A stretch of DNA of 34,869 nucleotides, taken from Verrucomicrobiota bacterium. GTDB taxonomy: Bacteria; Verrucomicrobiota; Verrucomicrobiia; Chthoniobacterales; JACTMZ01. Under the pieces are notes generated by a model, which saw only the letters and a list, made by a program, of their open reading frames with translations, did not search any database and had not been told where the DNA came from. This document shows, one piece after another, positions 9,599-17,589 of the stretch. The translations under genes and the position numbers were made by a program. Every line of letters starts with the position of its first letter. Position 1 is the first letter of the stretch. The stretch is taken from contig JAQBWH010000022.1 in NCBI GenBank assembly GCA_027624625.1, forward strand, positions 1 to 34,869, written 5' to 3'.

Positions 9599-10477
9599 AT
9601 GGCTGAAAACACGCTAAGAATCGGTCTGCCCACCGGCAGCCTGATGGAGCAGACCTTGTCCCTTTTCGCCAAGGCGGGCTTTGCCGTGTCCGGGGCTGAA
9701 CGGTCCTACCGTCCCTCGGTGGACGATCCCGAGTTGGTCGTTCGTCTGCTGCGGGCCCAAGAAATCAGTCGTTATGTCGAACAGGGGTTTCTCGACTGCG
9801 GTATTACCGGCCGCGACTGGGTGGCGGAAAATGCCTCCGATGTCGCCTCGCTCTGCGATCTGCCCTACAGCAAAGTTTCGGTGGCCCCGACCCGCTGGGT
9901 CGTGGTGGTTCCGGAGGATTCGCCGGTGCGTTGCGTGGAGGATCTGTCCGGCAAGCGCGTGGCGACCGAAGCGGTCGGCTTGACCAAAGAATTTTTCCGC
10001 CGCCGCGGGGTGAGTGCCGAAGTGGAATTCAGTTGGGGGGCGACCGAGGTGAAGGTGCCGGATTTGGTCGATGCCATCGTGGATATTACCGAGACCGGTT
10101 CCTCGCTGCAGGCCAACAACCTGCGCATCGTTGAGACCATCATGGAGTCCTATCCTGTCTTCATTGCCAACCGCGAGGCTTACTCCGCCGAATGGAAGCG
10201 CGGCAAGATGGACCGCATCGTCTTGCTCCTGCAGGGGGCCATGGCGGCCCGCGGCAAGGTCGGGTTGAAAATGAACCTTCCGCAAGCCCGTTTGGAGAAT
10301 TTGCTTGAGGAGTTGCCCGCTCTCCGGAATCCTACAGTTTCGCCTCTGGCGCATGATGGCTGGGTCGCCGTCGAGACAGTCATCGATGAGAAGGTTGTCC
10401 GCGAGATCATCCCGCAGCTCAAAGCGCTCGGGGCTGAGGGGATTATAGAATATCCCCTCAACAAGTTGGTTTATTAA
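9599..10477 (+). CDS. hisG: ATP phosphoribosyltransferase (long form), first step of histidine synthesis
   Basis: Condenses ATP with PRPP to phosphoribosyl-ATP. The 292 residues include the catalytic domain ([30 protein letters not shown], and the PRPP loop [19 protein letters not shown]) and a C-terminal regulatory domain ([19 protein letters not shown] through [15 protein letters not shown]) that binds histidine in the long form. A HisZ partner should therefore not be needed. The frame extends 14 codons further to a TTG at 9557, but the ATG at 9599 puts the protein start directly before the conserved [10 protein letters not shown], so I prefer it. No other his genes lie nearby, so the histidine pathway is scattered. 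A 34-codon gene starts eight bases after the stop. Confidence 0.96.
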   Translation: MAENTLRIGLPTGSLMEQTLSLFAKAGFAVSGAERSYRPSVDDPELVVRLLRAQEISRYVEQGFLDCGITGRDWVAENASDVASLCDLPYSKVSVAPTRWVVVVPEDSPVRCVEDLSGKRVATEAVGLTKEFFRRRGVSAEVEFSWGATEVKVPDLVDAIVDITETGSSLQANNLRIVETIMESYPVFIANREAYSAEWKRGKMDRIVLLLQGAMAARGKVGLKMNLPQARLENLLEELPALRNPTVSPLAHDGWVAVETVIDEKVVREIIPQLKALGAEGIIEYPLNKLVY

Positions 10478-10485
10478 AGCATTAC

Positions 10486-10590
10486 ATGGGATCTATCAAA
10501 AAGAGGCGGAAGGCGAAAATCGCCAAGCACAAGCGCCGCAAGCGCATGAAGCTTAACCGCCACAAGAAGCGTTTGCGCTACAAGAGCTAA
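10486..10590 (+). CDS. Small basic COX24/AURKAIP1 (mS38-like) protein
   Basis: A 34-residue product, MGSIKKRRKAKIAKHKRRKR followed by MKLNRHKKRLRYKS, with 19 Lys/Arg. The pattern KKRRxxKIAKHKRRKRxKxNRHKKR matches the bacterial COX24/AURKAIP1-domain proteins, short relatives of the C-terminal part of mitochondrial ribosomal protein mS38 that are found in several phyla including Bacteroidetes. Such peptides probably bind rRNA; that role is inferred from the family. The ATG lies eight bases after the hisG stop and the TPR gene begins 17 bases after its TAA, so the three are probably cotranscribed. The gene is shorter than most ORF cutoffs, so automatic annotation easily misses it. Confidence 0.85.
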   Translation: MGSIKKRRKAKIAKHKRRKRMKLNRHKKRLRYKS

Positions 10591-10607
10591 AGGCTATCTT
10601 TGGCCCC

Positions 10608-12347
10608 ATGTTCGCGCGTTTCCGGTTGCGTCCCGTCGCTGCCTGGTGGATCTGTGCCGTTGTCCTCTGCCACGGTCGGCACGAACTCTGGGCGCTGAGC
10701 GCCGATGCCGGTTGGGGCGAATTTTCCCCCAAAGCTCGTCCCGCGGTCCTCGAAGAATCGACGGACCACCGGGCCGAGTCCATGGCCCGCATGGCCGTGG
10801 GACTTCTTGTGGCCGAGAACGATCCGGACGAGTCATTCCGCCATTACCGTCGTGCTCTGGACCTGGATCCGTCCAACGTCTCCTTGTCCCAGGAAATCGC
10901 CCGAGTGCATTTGCAGCGTGAGGAAGTTCCCGAGGCTCTCGCCGTTTTGAAGGATGCGCTCAAGCTCAATCCGAAGTCCTCGTCGCTTGCCCTGCGCATT
11001 GCCGGTATTTATGTCGTGAGCTTGCGCAAATTCGGCCCGGCCGAGCGCTACGCGCGCCAGGCTTTGGGTGCGGATCCCGATGGCATCGAACCCTACCAGA
11101 TGCTTTATAGTATTTACCGTGCGGACGGCCGACCGGGCGAAGCAGCTGCCTTGCTCCAAGAAGCCGCCCGGCGCGATGGAAACCAGAACGCTGCCTTTTG
11201 GGCGGGTCTCGGCGATTTGTCGGTCCGGCAGCTGGTCATGGATGGCCACCTGCGGGATTCCGGCAAAACCGCCGTGGTCCTCGGACACTACCGGCAGGCG
11301 GCCGAGTTGGGGCGGCAGGATCCGGTGGTTTTGCTGCGTGCTTTGAATTTCTTTTTCGCCGGAAATCACCTCGAGGATGCGGTCGCCACTGCCCGCCGCC
11401 TGCTCGTCTTGCAACCTTCCGACGCACGGTCCCGCGAGAAACTTGCCCTGGCCCTTTCGTCCTTGGGGCGCGACGACGAAGCGGAAGTCGAACTCGAGGG
11501 TGTCACCGCGGAAAATCCGACTAGTCTGCTCGCCTACCGGGCCCACGGGGAAATCTTGCTCCGGCGCGGCGACACGGCCGGCGCTTTGGACAAATTCGAA
11601 AAAGCACTGCTGCTCCATGACGACGATCCGCGGCTCTACCTCGAAATCGTCGATCTGTGTGTCCAGACCGAAGATCCCGAGCGGGCCACCCGCTGGTTGT
11701 CCCGGGCCCGCGAGAAATTCACGCACCTTCCGGAATTGCCTTTTTACGAGGGGCAATTACTCGGCCATCTCAAGCGCTGGCGTGAAGCGCACAACGCGAT
11801 GGACATTTCTGCCGATCTGGCCTCGCGCTACCAGCCATCCTTCCTCACCGCGGACTTCTACTTTCAGCACGGTGTGGTGGCCGAGCGGGCTGGCGCACGC
11901 GAGGCGGCAGTGCGGCACTTGCTCGCCTGCATCGAGATGGATGGCGAGCATTCCGCAGCGCTCAATTATCTCGGCTATATGTGGTCGGAGGAGGGAGAAA
12001 ATCTTTCCGATGCGGAAAAGTTCATCCGCCGCGCACTTGTCATCGAACCCGACAATGCCGCCTATCTCGACAGTCTTGGTTGGGTCCTTTACCAGCAAGG
12101 TCGCTACCATGAGGCGCTTGATCCTTTGCAGCGTGCTTCGCAACTGGCGGCCGGTGAACCCGATGCCACCATCGAGGAGCACCTCGGTGATGTGCTCGAC
12201 AAACTCGGTCGCCGCCAAGAGGCTGCCGAAGCTTGGGATCGCGCCGCCGCACTCGAAGGCGCCTCGGAGGGAGTCGCCGGAAAACTCCAAGCTGCCCGCG
12301 CGGGCAAGGCTGCACCATCCGCAGAGGCGAAGGTCGCCAAACCTTGA
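10608..12347 (+). CDS. Exported tetratricopeptide-repeat protein
   Basis: A 579-residue protein with an N-terminal signal-like segment (Arg-rich start, then AAWWICAVVLCHG) and a body of helical repeats. Recognisable TPR-type units include DPDESFRHYRRALDLDPSNV, EVPEALAVLKDALKLNPKSS, GDTAGALDKFEKALLLHDDD, LSDAEKFIRRALVIEPDNAA and GRYHEALDPLQRASQLAAGE. The Gly/Ala/Pro spacing is right for about ten repeats running through the chain. TPR arrays hold protein partners; nothing here names the partner. The C-terminus is Ala/Lys-rich and probably disordered. It follows hisG and the small basic gene in what looks like one transcript and ends 75 bases before tRNA-Lys. Confidence 0.85.
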   Translation: MFARFRLRPVAAWWICAVVLCHGRHELWALSADAGWGEFSPKARPAVLEESTDHRAESMARMAVGLLVAENDPDESFRHYRRALDLDPSNVSLSQEIARVHLQREEVPEALAVLKDALKLNPKSSSLALRIAGIYVVSLRKFGPAERYARQALGADPDGIEPYQMLYSIYRADGRPGEAAALLQEAARRDGNQNAAFWAGLGDLSVRQLVMDGHLRDSGKTAVVLGHYRQAAELGRQDPVVLLRALNFFFAGNHLEDAVATARRLLVLQPSDARSREKLALALSSLGRDDEAEVELEGVTAENPTSLLAYRAHGEILLRRGDTAGALDKFEKALLLHDDDPRLYLEIVDLCVQTEDPERATRWLSRAREKFTHLPELPFYEGQLLGHLKRWREAHNAMDISADLASRYQPSFLTADFYFQHGVVAERAGAREAAVRHLLACIEMDGEHSAALNYLGYMWSEEGENLSDAEKFIRRALVIEPDNAAYLDSLGWVLYQQGRYHEALDPLQRASQLAAGEPDATIEEHLGDVLDKLGRRQEAAEAWDRAAALEGASEGVAGKLQAARAGKAAPSAEAKVAKP

Positions 12348-12422
12348 TCATCTCAGGTGAAAGTCCTTGAGTCTCCAAGTGTTCCCTGCGAATGTTTTCC
12401 TTCAGTTTCAGGACTGCACAAC

Positions 12423-12496
12423 GGGCTCTTAGCTCAGCTGGTTAGAGCATGCGACTCTTAATCGCCAGGTCCTGGGTTCGAATCCCAGAGGGCCCA
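12423..12496 (+). tRNA. tRNA-Lys (anticodon CTT)
   Basis: A 74-base cloverleaf. The acceptor arm GGGCTCT pairs with AGGGCCC (one G-U pair), the D arm is GCTC/GAGC, the anticodon loop is CTCTTAA with anticodon CTT reading AAG, and the T arm is CTGGG-TTCGAAT-CCCAG. The discriminator base is A at 12496 and CCA is not encoded. The outermost anticodon-stem pair (T27-C43) is mismatched, a small irregularity. It lies between the TPR gene and cysC. No integrase or duplicated 3' end is seen nearby, so there is no sign of its use as an attachment site. Confidence 0.95.
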
Positions 12497-12596
12497 CTTC
12501 CCGAAAAAATGGCACTCGGTCGGGCGTATTTTAAAAAGACAAATCTCGATCGGAAATTCACTTCGACCAAGCAGTAGCGTAAAAGCGACGTCGATC

Positions 12597-13199
12597 ATGA
12601 CTAACATTCACCCGGAGACGGGCCGCTTTCTCAACCGCGCGGCCAAAGAAGAATTGCTCGGGCAAAAGGGGGTCGTTCTCTGGCTATACGGGCTTTCCGG
12701 ATCGGGCAAGTCGACCATCGCGAACCAGGCCGAGCGCGCCTTGCACGGCGAGGGGCGGATGACCGTGATTCTGGATGGCGACAATTTGCGCACCGGACTG
12801 AACAGCAACCTCGGATTTTCCGATGACGACCGCACGGAAAACGTCCGCCGCGTGGCCGAGACGGCAAAACTGCTCGCGGGGCAGGGCATGATCGTTTTTG
12901 TTTCGGTCATTACCCCTCTGCGCCGCCAGCGCTCGCTGGCCGGGGAAATCATCGGTCCTGACTTTCACGAGGCCTATGTGAAGGCGGACTTCGCAACCTG
13001 CGCGGGGCGCGATCCAAAGGGGCTCTACGCCAAAGCGAAGGAGGGGAAAATCAGCCAGTTCACCGGTCAGGACAGCGGGTTCGAGGAACCCGGGGCGGCC
13101 GCGCTTGTGCTTGACACCCAGGCCCGTTCCGTTGCTCAGTGTGCGGCCGATTTGCTTGGGTATTGGCGGTCCGTGGCGGACGGCCGCCGGAGGGATTGA
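12597..13199 (+). CDS. cysC: Adenylylsulfate (APS) kinase
   Basis: Phosphorylates APS to PAPS, the activated sulfate used for reduction or sulfation. The 200 residues fit the family. The P-loop GLSGSGKST is at residues 32-40, followed by LDGDNLRTGLNSNLGFSDDD (about 58-77), which binds APS, then ENVRRVAE and the lid region DPKGLYAKAKEGKISQFTG. The aspartate and Arg of DGDNLR are intact, so the enzyme should be active. The ATG at 12597 has no clear Shine-Dalgarno. It is the first gene of cysC-cysD-cysN, 34 bases before cysD. Here CysC is separate and not fused to CysN. Confidence 0.95.
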   Translation: MTNIHPETGRFLNRAAKEELLGQKGVVLWLYGLSGSGKSTIANQAERALHGEGRMTVILDGDNLRTGLNSNLGFSDDDRTENVRRVAETAKLLAGQGMIVFVSVITPLRRQRSLAGEIIGPDFHEAYVKADFATCAGRDPKGLYAKAKEGKISQFTGQDSGFEEPGAAALVLDTQARSVAQCAADLLGYWRSVADGRRRD

Positions 13200-13233
13200 T
13201 TCACCGGAAAAGCCCGCGCGAGGGAAAGCACTC

Positions 13234-14139
13234 ATGCCGCATTACCAGTTAGACCATCTCGACCAGCTCGAGGCCGAAGCGATTTTTGTCCTGCGCGAGA
13301 CGGCCGCGCAGTTTCAAAATCCGGCCCTGCTTTTTTCCGGCGGTAAAGATTCCATTGTCATGGCCCACCTCGCCGCCAAGGCCTTTTGGCCGGCCAAGAT
13401 TCCTTTTCCGCTCCTCCATATCGATACCGGCCATAATTTTGCCGAGACCATCGCTTACCGGGACTCTTTCACCGAAGAACTTGGGGCGCGGCTGGTCGTC
13501 GGCCATGTCCAAGATTCGATCGACAAGGGTCGGGTCAAGGAGGAGAAAGGCCCCTACGCTTCGCGCAATGCGCTGCAATCGGTGACCTTGCTCGACACGA
13601 TCGAGGAGCACAAATTCACCGCGTGCCTCGGCGGCGGACGTCGCGACGAAGAGAAAGCGCGCGCCAAGGAGCGTTTTTTTTCCCACCGCGACGATTTCGG
13701 CCAGTGGGACCCGAAGAACCAGCGTCCGGAGTTGTGGAACCTTTTCAACGGTCGTCACCACCCGGGTGAGCACTTCCGCATTTTTCCGTTGTCCAATTTC
13801 ACCGAGATGGACATCTGGATGTACCTGCGGCGTGAAGCGGTCGCGTTGCCCCCACTCTACTTTGCCCACCAGCGCGAGGTATTTGCCCGTCATGGCTCAC
13901 TCCTGGCCGTGACCGAGCACATCACCCTGCTCGAGACCGAGAAACCGGAGAGGAAAACGGTCCGTTTCCGCACCATCGGCGATGTGACTTGCACCGGCGC
14001 GGTCGAATCGAACGCCGCCACCTTGGACGACGTCATCGCGGAGGTCGCCGCCGCGCGTCAGACCGAGCGCGGCACCCGTGCGGACGACAAGCGTTCCGAA
14101 ACAGCGATGGAAGATCGCAAGAAGGAGGGTTATTTCTGA
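13234..14139 (+). CDS. cysD: Sulfate adenylyltransferase small subunit
   Basis: Catalytic subunit of ATP sulfurylase; makes APS from sulfate and ATP, driven by the CysN GTPase. It has 301 residues, the usual length. The PP-loop motif is LLFSGGKDSIVMAHLA (SGGKDS at 35-40), followed by PFPLLHIDTGHNFAETIAYRD and FTACLGGGRRDEEKARAKER, all characteristic of CysD. The frame runs 43 codons upstream of the ATG at 13234, but that ATG is preceded by GAGG about ten bases away and the protein start MPHYQLDHLDQLEAEAI matches the family. Its TGA overlaps the cysN ATG by one base (TGATG), so the subunits are probably made in equal amounts by coupled translation. Confidence 0.97.
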   Translation: MPHYQLDHLDQLEAEAIFVLRETAAQFQNPALLFSGGKDSIVMAHLAAKAFWPAKIPFPLLHIDTGHNFAETIAYRDSFTEELGARLVVGHVQDSIDKGRVKEEKGPYASRNALQSVTLLDTIEEHKFTACLGGGRRDEEKARAKERFFSHRDDFGQWDPKNQRPELWNLFNGRHHPGEHFRIFPLSNFTEMDIWMYLRREAVALPPLYFAHQREVFARHGSLLAVTEHITLLETEKPERKTVRFRTIGDVTCTGAVESNAATLDDVIAEVAAARQTERGTRADDKRSETAMEDRKKEGYF

Positions 14140-15386
14140 TGGACCTTCTCCGTTTTGCCACTGCTGGTTCTGTCGATGACGGCAAGTCGACGCTTATCGG
14201 CCGCCTGCTTTACGACTCGAAGAGCATTTTCGAGGACCAGTTGAGCGCGGTGGAGGAAAGTTCCCGCCGCCGCGGCGATGCGGTGGTCAACCTCGCGCTG
14301 CTCACCGACGGGCTCCGCGCCGAGCGCGAACAGGGCATCACCATCGACGTGGCCTACCGCTACTTCGCCACGCCCCGCCGCAAATTCATCATTGCCGACA
14401 CCCCGGGCCACATCCAATACACGCGCAACATGGTCACGGGTGCTTCCACCGCCGACCTCGCCATCATCCTGATCGACGCGCGCAAAGGGGTTATCGAACA
14501 AACCAAACGCCATTCGTTCGTGGCCAACCTCCTCAAAATCCGCCACCTCACGGTTGCAGTGAACAAGATGGACCTTGTCGACTACGACGAAGGGGTTTTC
14601 CACCGCATCGTGCAGGATTTCCACGCGTTCGCTTCGCGCCTCGATGACATCGCTGAAATCACCGCCATCCCTGTCTCCGCGCTCAACGGTGACAACGTGG
14701 TCGACAAGTCGGATAAAATGCCGTGGTTCAAGGGTCCCTCGCTGCTTTACCACCTGGAGACGGTTTACACCGGCGGGACGGAAAACCATGTCGATGCCCG
14801 CTTTCCCGTGCAGTGGATCATCCGGCCGCAATCCCATGAACACCACGATTTCCGCGGGTACGCCGGAAGGGTGGCCGGGGGCGTGTTCAAGCCGGGCGAC
14901 ACAGTGTCCGTTCTGCCTTCCGGGTTTTCCACCACGGTGGAGAAAATCTATCTGCCCGGCGGCCGGGAAATCGCCGAGGCCTTCGCCCCGCAGTCTGTGG
15001 TCATGACGCTCAAGGACGAGATCGATATCTCGCGCGGCGACATGCTGGTCAAGACGAACAACCCGCCGAATAAGGGCCAGGACGTCGAGGCCATGGTTTG
15101 CTGGTTTTCCCAAAAACCGATGGAAGCGCGCGGCAAGTATCTCCTGCGCCACACAACCAAGGAAACGAAAGCCATCGTGCAGGAGTTGCGTTACCAGGTG
15201 GACATCGAGACATTGCACAAAAAGGAGGGTGTACCCACGCTGGCCATGAACGATATCGGCCGCGTTTCCCTGCGCACCGCGACGCCCCTTTTTTATGACA
15301 GTTACCGCCGCAATCGCCTGACGGGATCATTCATCCTCGTCGACCCCGGCACCCACGAAACCGTGGCGGCCGGGATGATTGTCTGA
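14139..15386 (+). CDS. cysN: Sulfate adenylyltransferase large subunit, GTPase
   Basis: GTP-hydrolysing partner of CysD. The 415 residues begin directly at the G domain: AGSVDDGKSTLIGRLL (P-loop at 10-18), GITIDVAYRYF, DTPGH (87-91), NKMD (142-145) and SALNGDN. EF-Tu-like domains II and III follow, ending at GMIV. Compared with E. coli CysN it lacks the short N-terminal leader and a C-terminal tail, and it has DTPGHIQYTRNM where E. coli has DTPGHEQ; as far as I recall the Ile form is common in Bacteroidetes-type CysN. There is no fused CysC domain, consistent with the separate cysC. A strong AAGGAGGG sits about nine bases before the ATG, inside the end of cysD. Confidence 0.96.
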   Translation: MDLLRFATAGSVDDGKSTLIGRLLYDSKSIFEDQLSAVEESSRRRGDAVVNLALLTDGLRAEREQGITIDVAYRYFATPRRKFIIADTPGHIQYTRNMVTGASTADLAIILIDARKGVIEQTKRHSFVANLLKIRHLTVAVNKMDLVDYDEGVFHRIVQDFHAFASRLDDIAEITAIPVSALNGDNVVDKSDKMPWFKGPSLLYHLETVYTGGTENHVDARFPVQWIIRPQSHEHHDFRGYAGRVAGGVFKPGDTVSVLPSGFSTTVEKIYLPGGREIAEAFAPQSVVMTLKDEIDISRGDMLVKTNNPPNKGQDVEAMVCWFSQKPMEARGKYLLRHTTKETKAIVQELRYQVDIETLHKKEGVPTLAMNDIGRVSLRTATPLFYDSYRRNRLTGSFILVDPGTHETVAAGMIV

Positions 15387-15405
15387 CCGGGGTTCCGCCC
15401 GCTGG

Positions 15406-15780
15406 TCAAGCGCCCCAACATCCGACCACCATGAGCAACGAGAGCGTGAGCATGGAAAGTGCGGGCAGCAATTTTTTGAAAGGATCCGCGACCTTGATGT
15501 GCATGACGATGGCGCCGGCCATGAGCACGGCGACGACGGATGCGGCGGGCAGGATGAGGACGGGATAAGGGAACCCGGCGAACAAGGCGAAGGCCGACGC
15601 CACTTTGAGGAATCCGACGAGGTAGCACGACCAAGCCGGTAGGCCATAGGCGGCAAATTCCTCCAGCATGCTGGAGGCCGAGCCTCCGCGGTAGGCGGTG
15701 GCCTGGTTGAAGCGCAGCAGCCAGACGTTGAGCAGGCCGCAGCCGACGACGATTTGGCAGATTGGGACGAGGATTTCCAT
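15406..15780 (-). CDS. Small DoxX-like membrane protein
   Basis: A 124-residue, four-helix membrane protein starting MEILVPICQIVVGCGLLNVW. The pattern (FNQATAYRGGSASSMLEEFAAYGLPAW, then YLVGFLKVASAFALFAGF and ASVVAVLMAGAIVMHIKV) is that of the DoxX/DoxD-like superfamily: TM1, a polar loop, then a Leu/Gly-rich TM2-TM3 pair with a conserved 'ae..Ga..ll' feel. A GTG at 15813 could add 11 residues; I prefer the ATG at 15780. Function is unknown; characterised DoxX members take part in quinone-linked or redox membrane complexes. It is convergent with cysN (19 bases) and divergent from a second DoxX-like gene at 15844. Confidence 0.75.
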   Translation of the reverse strand: MEILVPICQIVVGCGLLNVWLLRFNQATAYRGGSASSMLEEFAAYGLPAWSCYLVGFLKVASAFALFAGFPYPVLILPAASVVAVLMAGAIVMHIKVADPFKKLLPALSMLTLSLLMVVGCWGA

Positions 15781-15805
15781 GGGGAACTGGTGGTTGGACG
15801 TAAGC

Positions 15806-15820
15806 CTAGGCACACCCTAG
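15806..15820. promoter_or_regulatory. Short inverted repeat between divergent DoxX-like genes
   Basis: CTAGG-CACAC-CCTAG is a perfect 5-5-5 palindrome in the 63-base divergent gap. Its placement between two divergent, similar genes would suit a shared operator. It is short enough to be chance, and no promoter boxes are clear around it. Confidence 0.25.
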
Positions 15821-15843
15821 CCTCGGGGTCAGGAGAAATCTGC

Positions 15844-16191
15844 GTGCCCACCCTTACCCTTCTTCTCGAGGCCATCTCCGTGGCTGCCTTCCTCTTTTAC
15901 GGAATCGCCTGTTTGCGCTCCCCGAAGTTGGAGGTGGAGTTTAACCGCTACCAATTGGCGCGTTGGCGCGTGCTGGTCGGCTGGCTCGAGATTGCCGGGG
16001 CGCTGGGCCTGCTCGCCGGACAGTTCTTCCCCCTTCTCAAGGTCGCGGCGGCCGCCGGGCTTGTCCTTCTCATGCTCTGCGGTTTGTGGGCGCGCTGGCA
16101 GGTGCGCGACCCGTGGTATGCCATGGCGCCGGCTTTCATCCTCGGCGTGGTCAACCTTCTCATCGTTCTCTCTGCACTCGGTTTTCTGTGA
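15844..16191 (+). CDS. Small DoxX-like membrane protein
   Basis: A 115-residue product starting with GTG at 15844, preceded by AGGAG eight bases upstream, one of the few clear ribosome sites in the window. Four hydrophobic segments (TLLLEAISVAAFLFYGIACL, WRVLVGWLEIAGALGLLAGQ, LLKVAAAAGLVLLMLCGLWA, MAPAFILGVVNLLIVLSALG) and the order 'RW..lvG.lEiagalgLl' give DoxX-like topology. It shares that layout with its divergent neighbour at 15406-15780, so the two may be diverged paralogues. An upstream in-frame extension to 15754 would run into the neighbour's start and is unlikely. Its TGA overlaps the GTG of the APC permease (GTGA). Substrate or partner unknown. Confidence 0.75.
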   Translation: MPTLTLLLEAISVAAFLFYGIACLRSPKLEVEFNRYQLARWRVLVGWLEIAGALGLLAGQFFPLLKVAAAAGLVLLMLCGLWARWQVRDPWYAMAPAFILGVVNLLIVLSALGFL

Positions 16192-17576
16192 ATCCACCAC
16201 CGGGCAAGCTGCACGACGCGCGCCTCGGGCTGATGCAGTTGGTCGGGCAATGCTTTTGCATCGGCCCGCTCATCGATATTGCGCTCTTCCTCGGCATTGT
16301 GGCCGCCTTGGCCGGCGCGGTCGGGCCGCTGGCCGTCCTGCTCGCCTCTTTGGGCATGATCGCTTTTTCGCTTGTTGTGGCCTTTTACGCGTCGGAGACG
16401 GGCGGGGCCGGGGCGATGGGCGATTACATCGCGCGTGCTTGGGGCCGGACCGCCGGCCTTGCCGCCCTCGGGGTTTACGTGATTTCTTTGCTCTTCGCCG
16501 GAGCCGCGGGATTCACCATCGTGGTCGGGGATCTCGCCTCGCGTTTTGTGGAGCTTTATTTCGGGGCTGAGTTTCCTTGGTGGGCTGGCGCCCTGTTGGT
16601 CTGCGGAGCCGCGTGGTGGTTCAATGTGCGCGGAGCGGCGGCGGCCACCCAAGTCCAGTTGCTCATCGTCGGCCTGTCGGTCATCCCGTTCCTGCTCACC
16701 GCCGCCGCGGCGATCATCCATGCCGGCCCGGCCAATACCTGGTCCGTCTTCTCGTGGAGCAATCCACACGCCGGCGATCTTTTCGGCGCCTTGCTTTTTT
16801 GCATCCTCCTTTTCGGCGGATTTGAAACGGCAGGATCCCTCGCCGAGGAAACCGGTAATCCGCGCCGCAATATTCCGCGGGCGCTAGTCGGCACCGTGGT
16901 GGCCGCCGCCCTGCTTCTGCTGTTCTGCTCCTATGCCGGGACGGTTTATTACGGTCCGGGCCACGTGGCGAAGACTTGGGGTGACGCGGTTGATGGCTTT
17001 GCTGTGATGGGCGGAGAGTTGCTCGGGCCGTGGGCGGCGCTTTGGATCCGCGTGGCTGTGCTGGTTGATTTTACCGCGACTTGCATCGGCTTCACTGTGG
17101 CGGCTCTGCGCGGCATATATGCCCTGGCTCGCGAGGGCCGGTTGCCGTCGTGGCTGGCCGCGACCAACCGGCGCGGGGCCCCGCATCGTGCCGCGGCATT
17201 GGTCCTAGTCTGCGCGCTGTCGGTCGTGGCCTGCGGCTTGCTGGTGCCTGCTGCCCAGCGCTTCCAGACCCTTTTTGTGGCCGCCACGGCGCAAGCGCTC
17301 TTACTGGTGCTGGTTTATACCGCGCTGGCCTTGGGCGCATTGCGCATCATGTGGCGCAGCGGGCAGAAACAACCTTGGTGGCGATGGATTGTCTTCCCCC
17401 TGGCCACGGTTGTCCCCCTCTTCGCCCTCTACGGCACCTTTGTTCCTCTCCCGGCCCATCCCGAGCGTTTCGGGTTGTATGCGGGACTGGCCGCCTTGTT
17501 CGCGGTGGGTTGCTGGGTCTGGAACGTGCGGCCTTGGGTAGAATCGGGGAGTGAAAAGCCGACCGGGTCGGTTTAA
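16188..17576 (+). CDS. APC-superfamily amino acid/amine permease
   Basis: A 462-residue protein with about twelve TM segments, typical of amino acid-polyamine-organocation transporters. The sequence FGGFETAGSLAEETGNPRRNIPRAL (about residues 210-235) is the conserved loop of this family ('f.Gfe....lAeEtkNP.r.iPra'). TM1 contains the unwound glycine-rich start LGLMQLVGQCFCIGPLIDIA. Start: the GTG at 16188 overlaps the preceding stop (GTGA), and an ATG lies 15 codons further in. Most relatives import amino acids with protons or exchange them; the specific substrate is not readable. It is probably cotranscribed with the DoxX-like gene before it and the PHP-glycosyltransferase gene after it. Confidence 0.88.
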   Translation: MNPPPGKLHDARLGLMQLVGQCFCIGPLIDIALFLGIVAALAGAVGPLAVLLASLGMIAFSLVVAFYASETGGAGAMGDYIARAWGRTAGLAALGVYVISLLFAGAAGFTIVVGDLASRFVELYFGAEFPWWAGALLVCGAAWWFNVRGAAAATQVQLLIVGLSVIPFLLTAAAAIIHAGPANTWSVFSWSNPHAGDLFGALLFCILLFGGFETAGSLAEETGNPRRNIPRALVGTVVAAALLLLFCSYAGTVYYGPGHVAKTWGDAVDGFAVMGGELLGPWAALWIRVAVLVDFTATCIGFTVAALRGIYALAREGRLPSWLAATNRRGAPHRAAALVLVCALSVVACGLLVPAAQRFQTLFVAATAQALLLVLVYTALALGALRIMWRSGQKQPWWRWIVFPLATVVPLFALYGTFVPLPAHPERFGLYAGLAALFAVGCWVWNVRPWVESGSEKPTGSV

Positions 17577-17589
17577 AGTCACGAGCTTC

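Noticed and set aside
12423..12496. tRNA-Lys as integration site
   Set aside because: No integrase, no duplicated 3' end and no change in gene style next to it.
12497..12596. Possible SAM or other sulfur-related riboswitch before cysC
   Set aside because: Only 100 bases, AT-rich but without paired arms or terminator-like structure that I can fold by eye.
14130..15218. 362-residue minus frame over cysN
   Set aside because: Antisense shadow of a certain gene with intact GTPase motifs.
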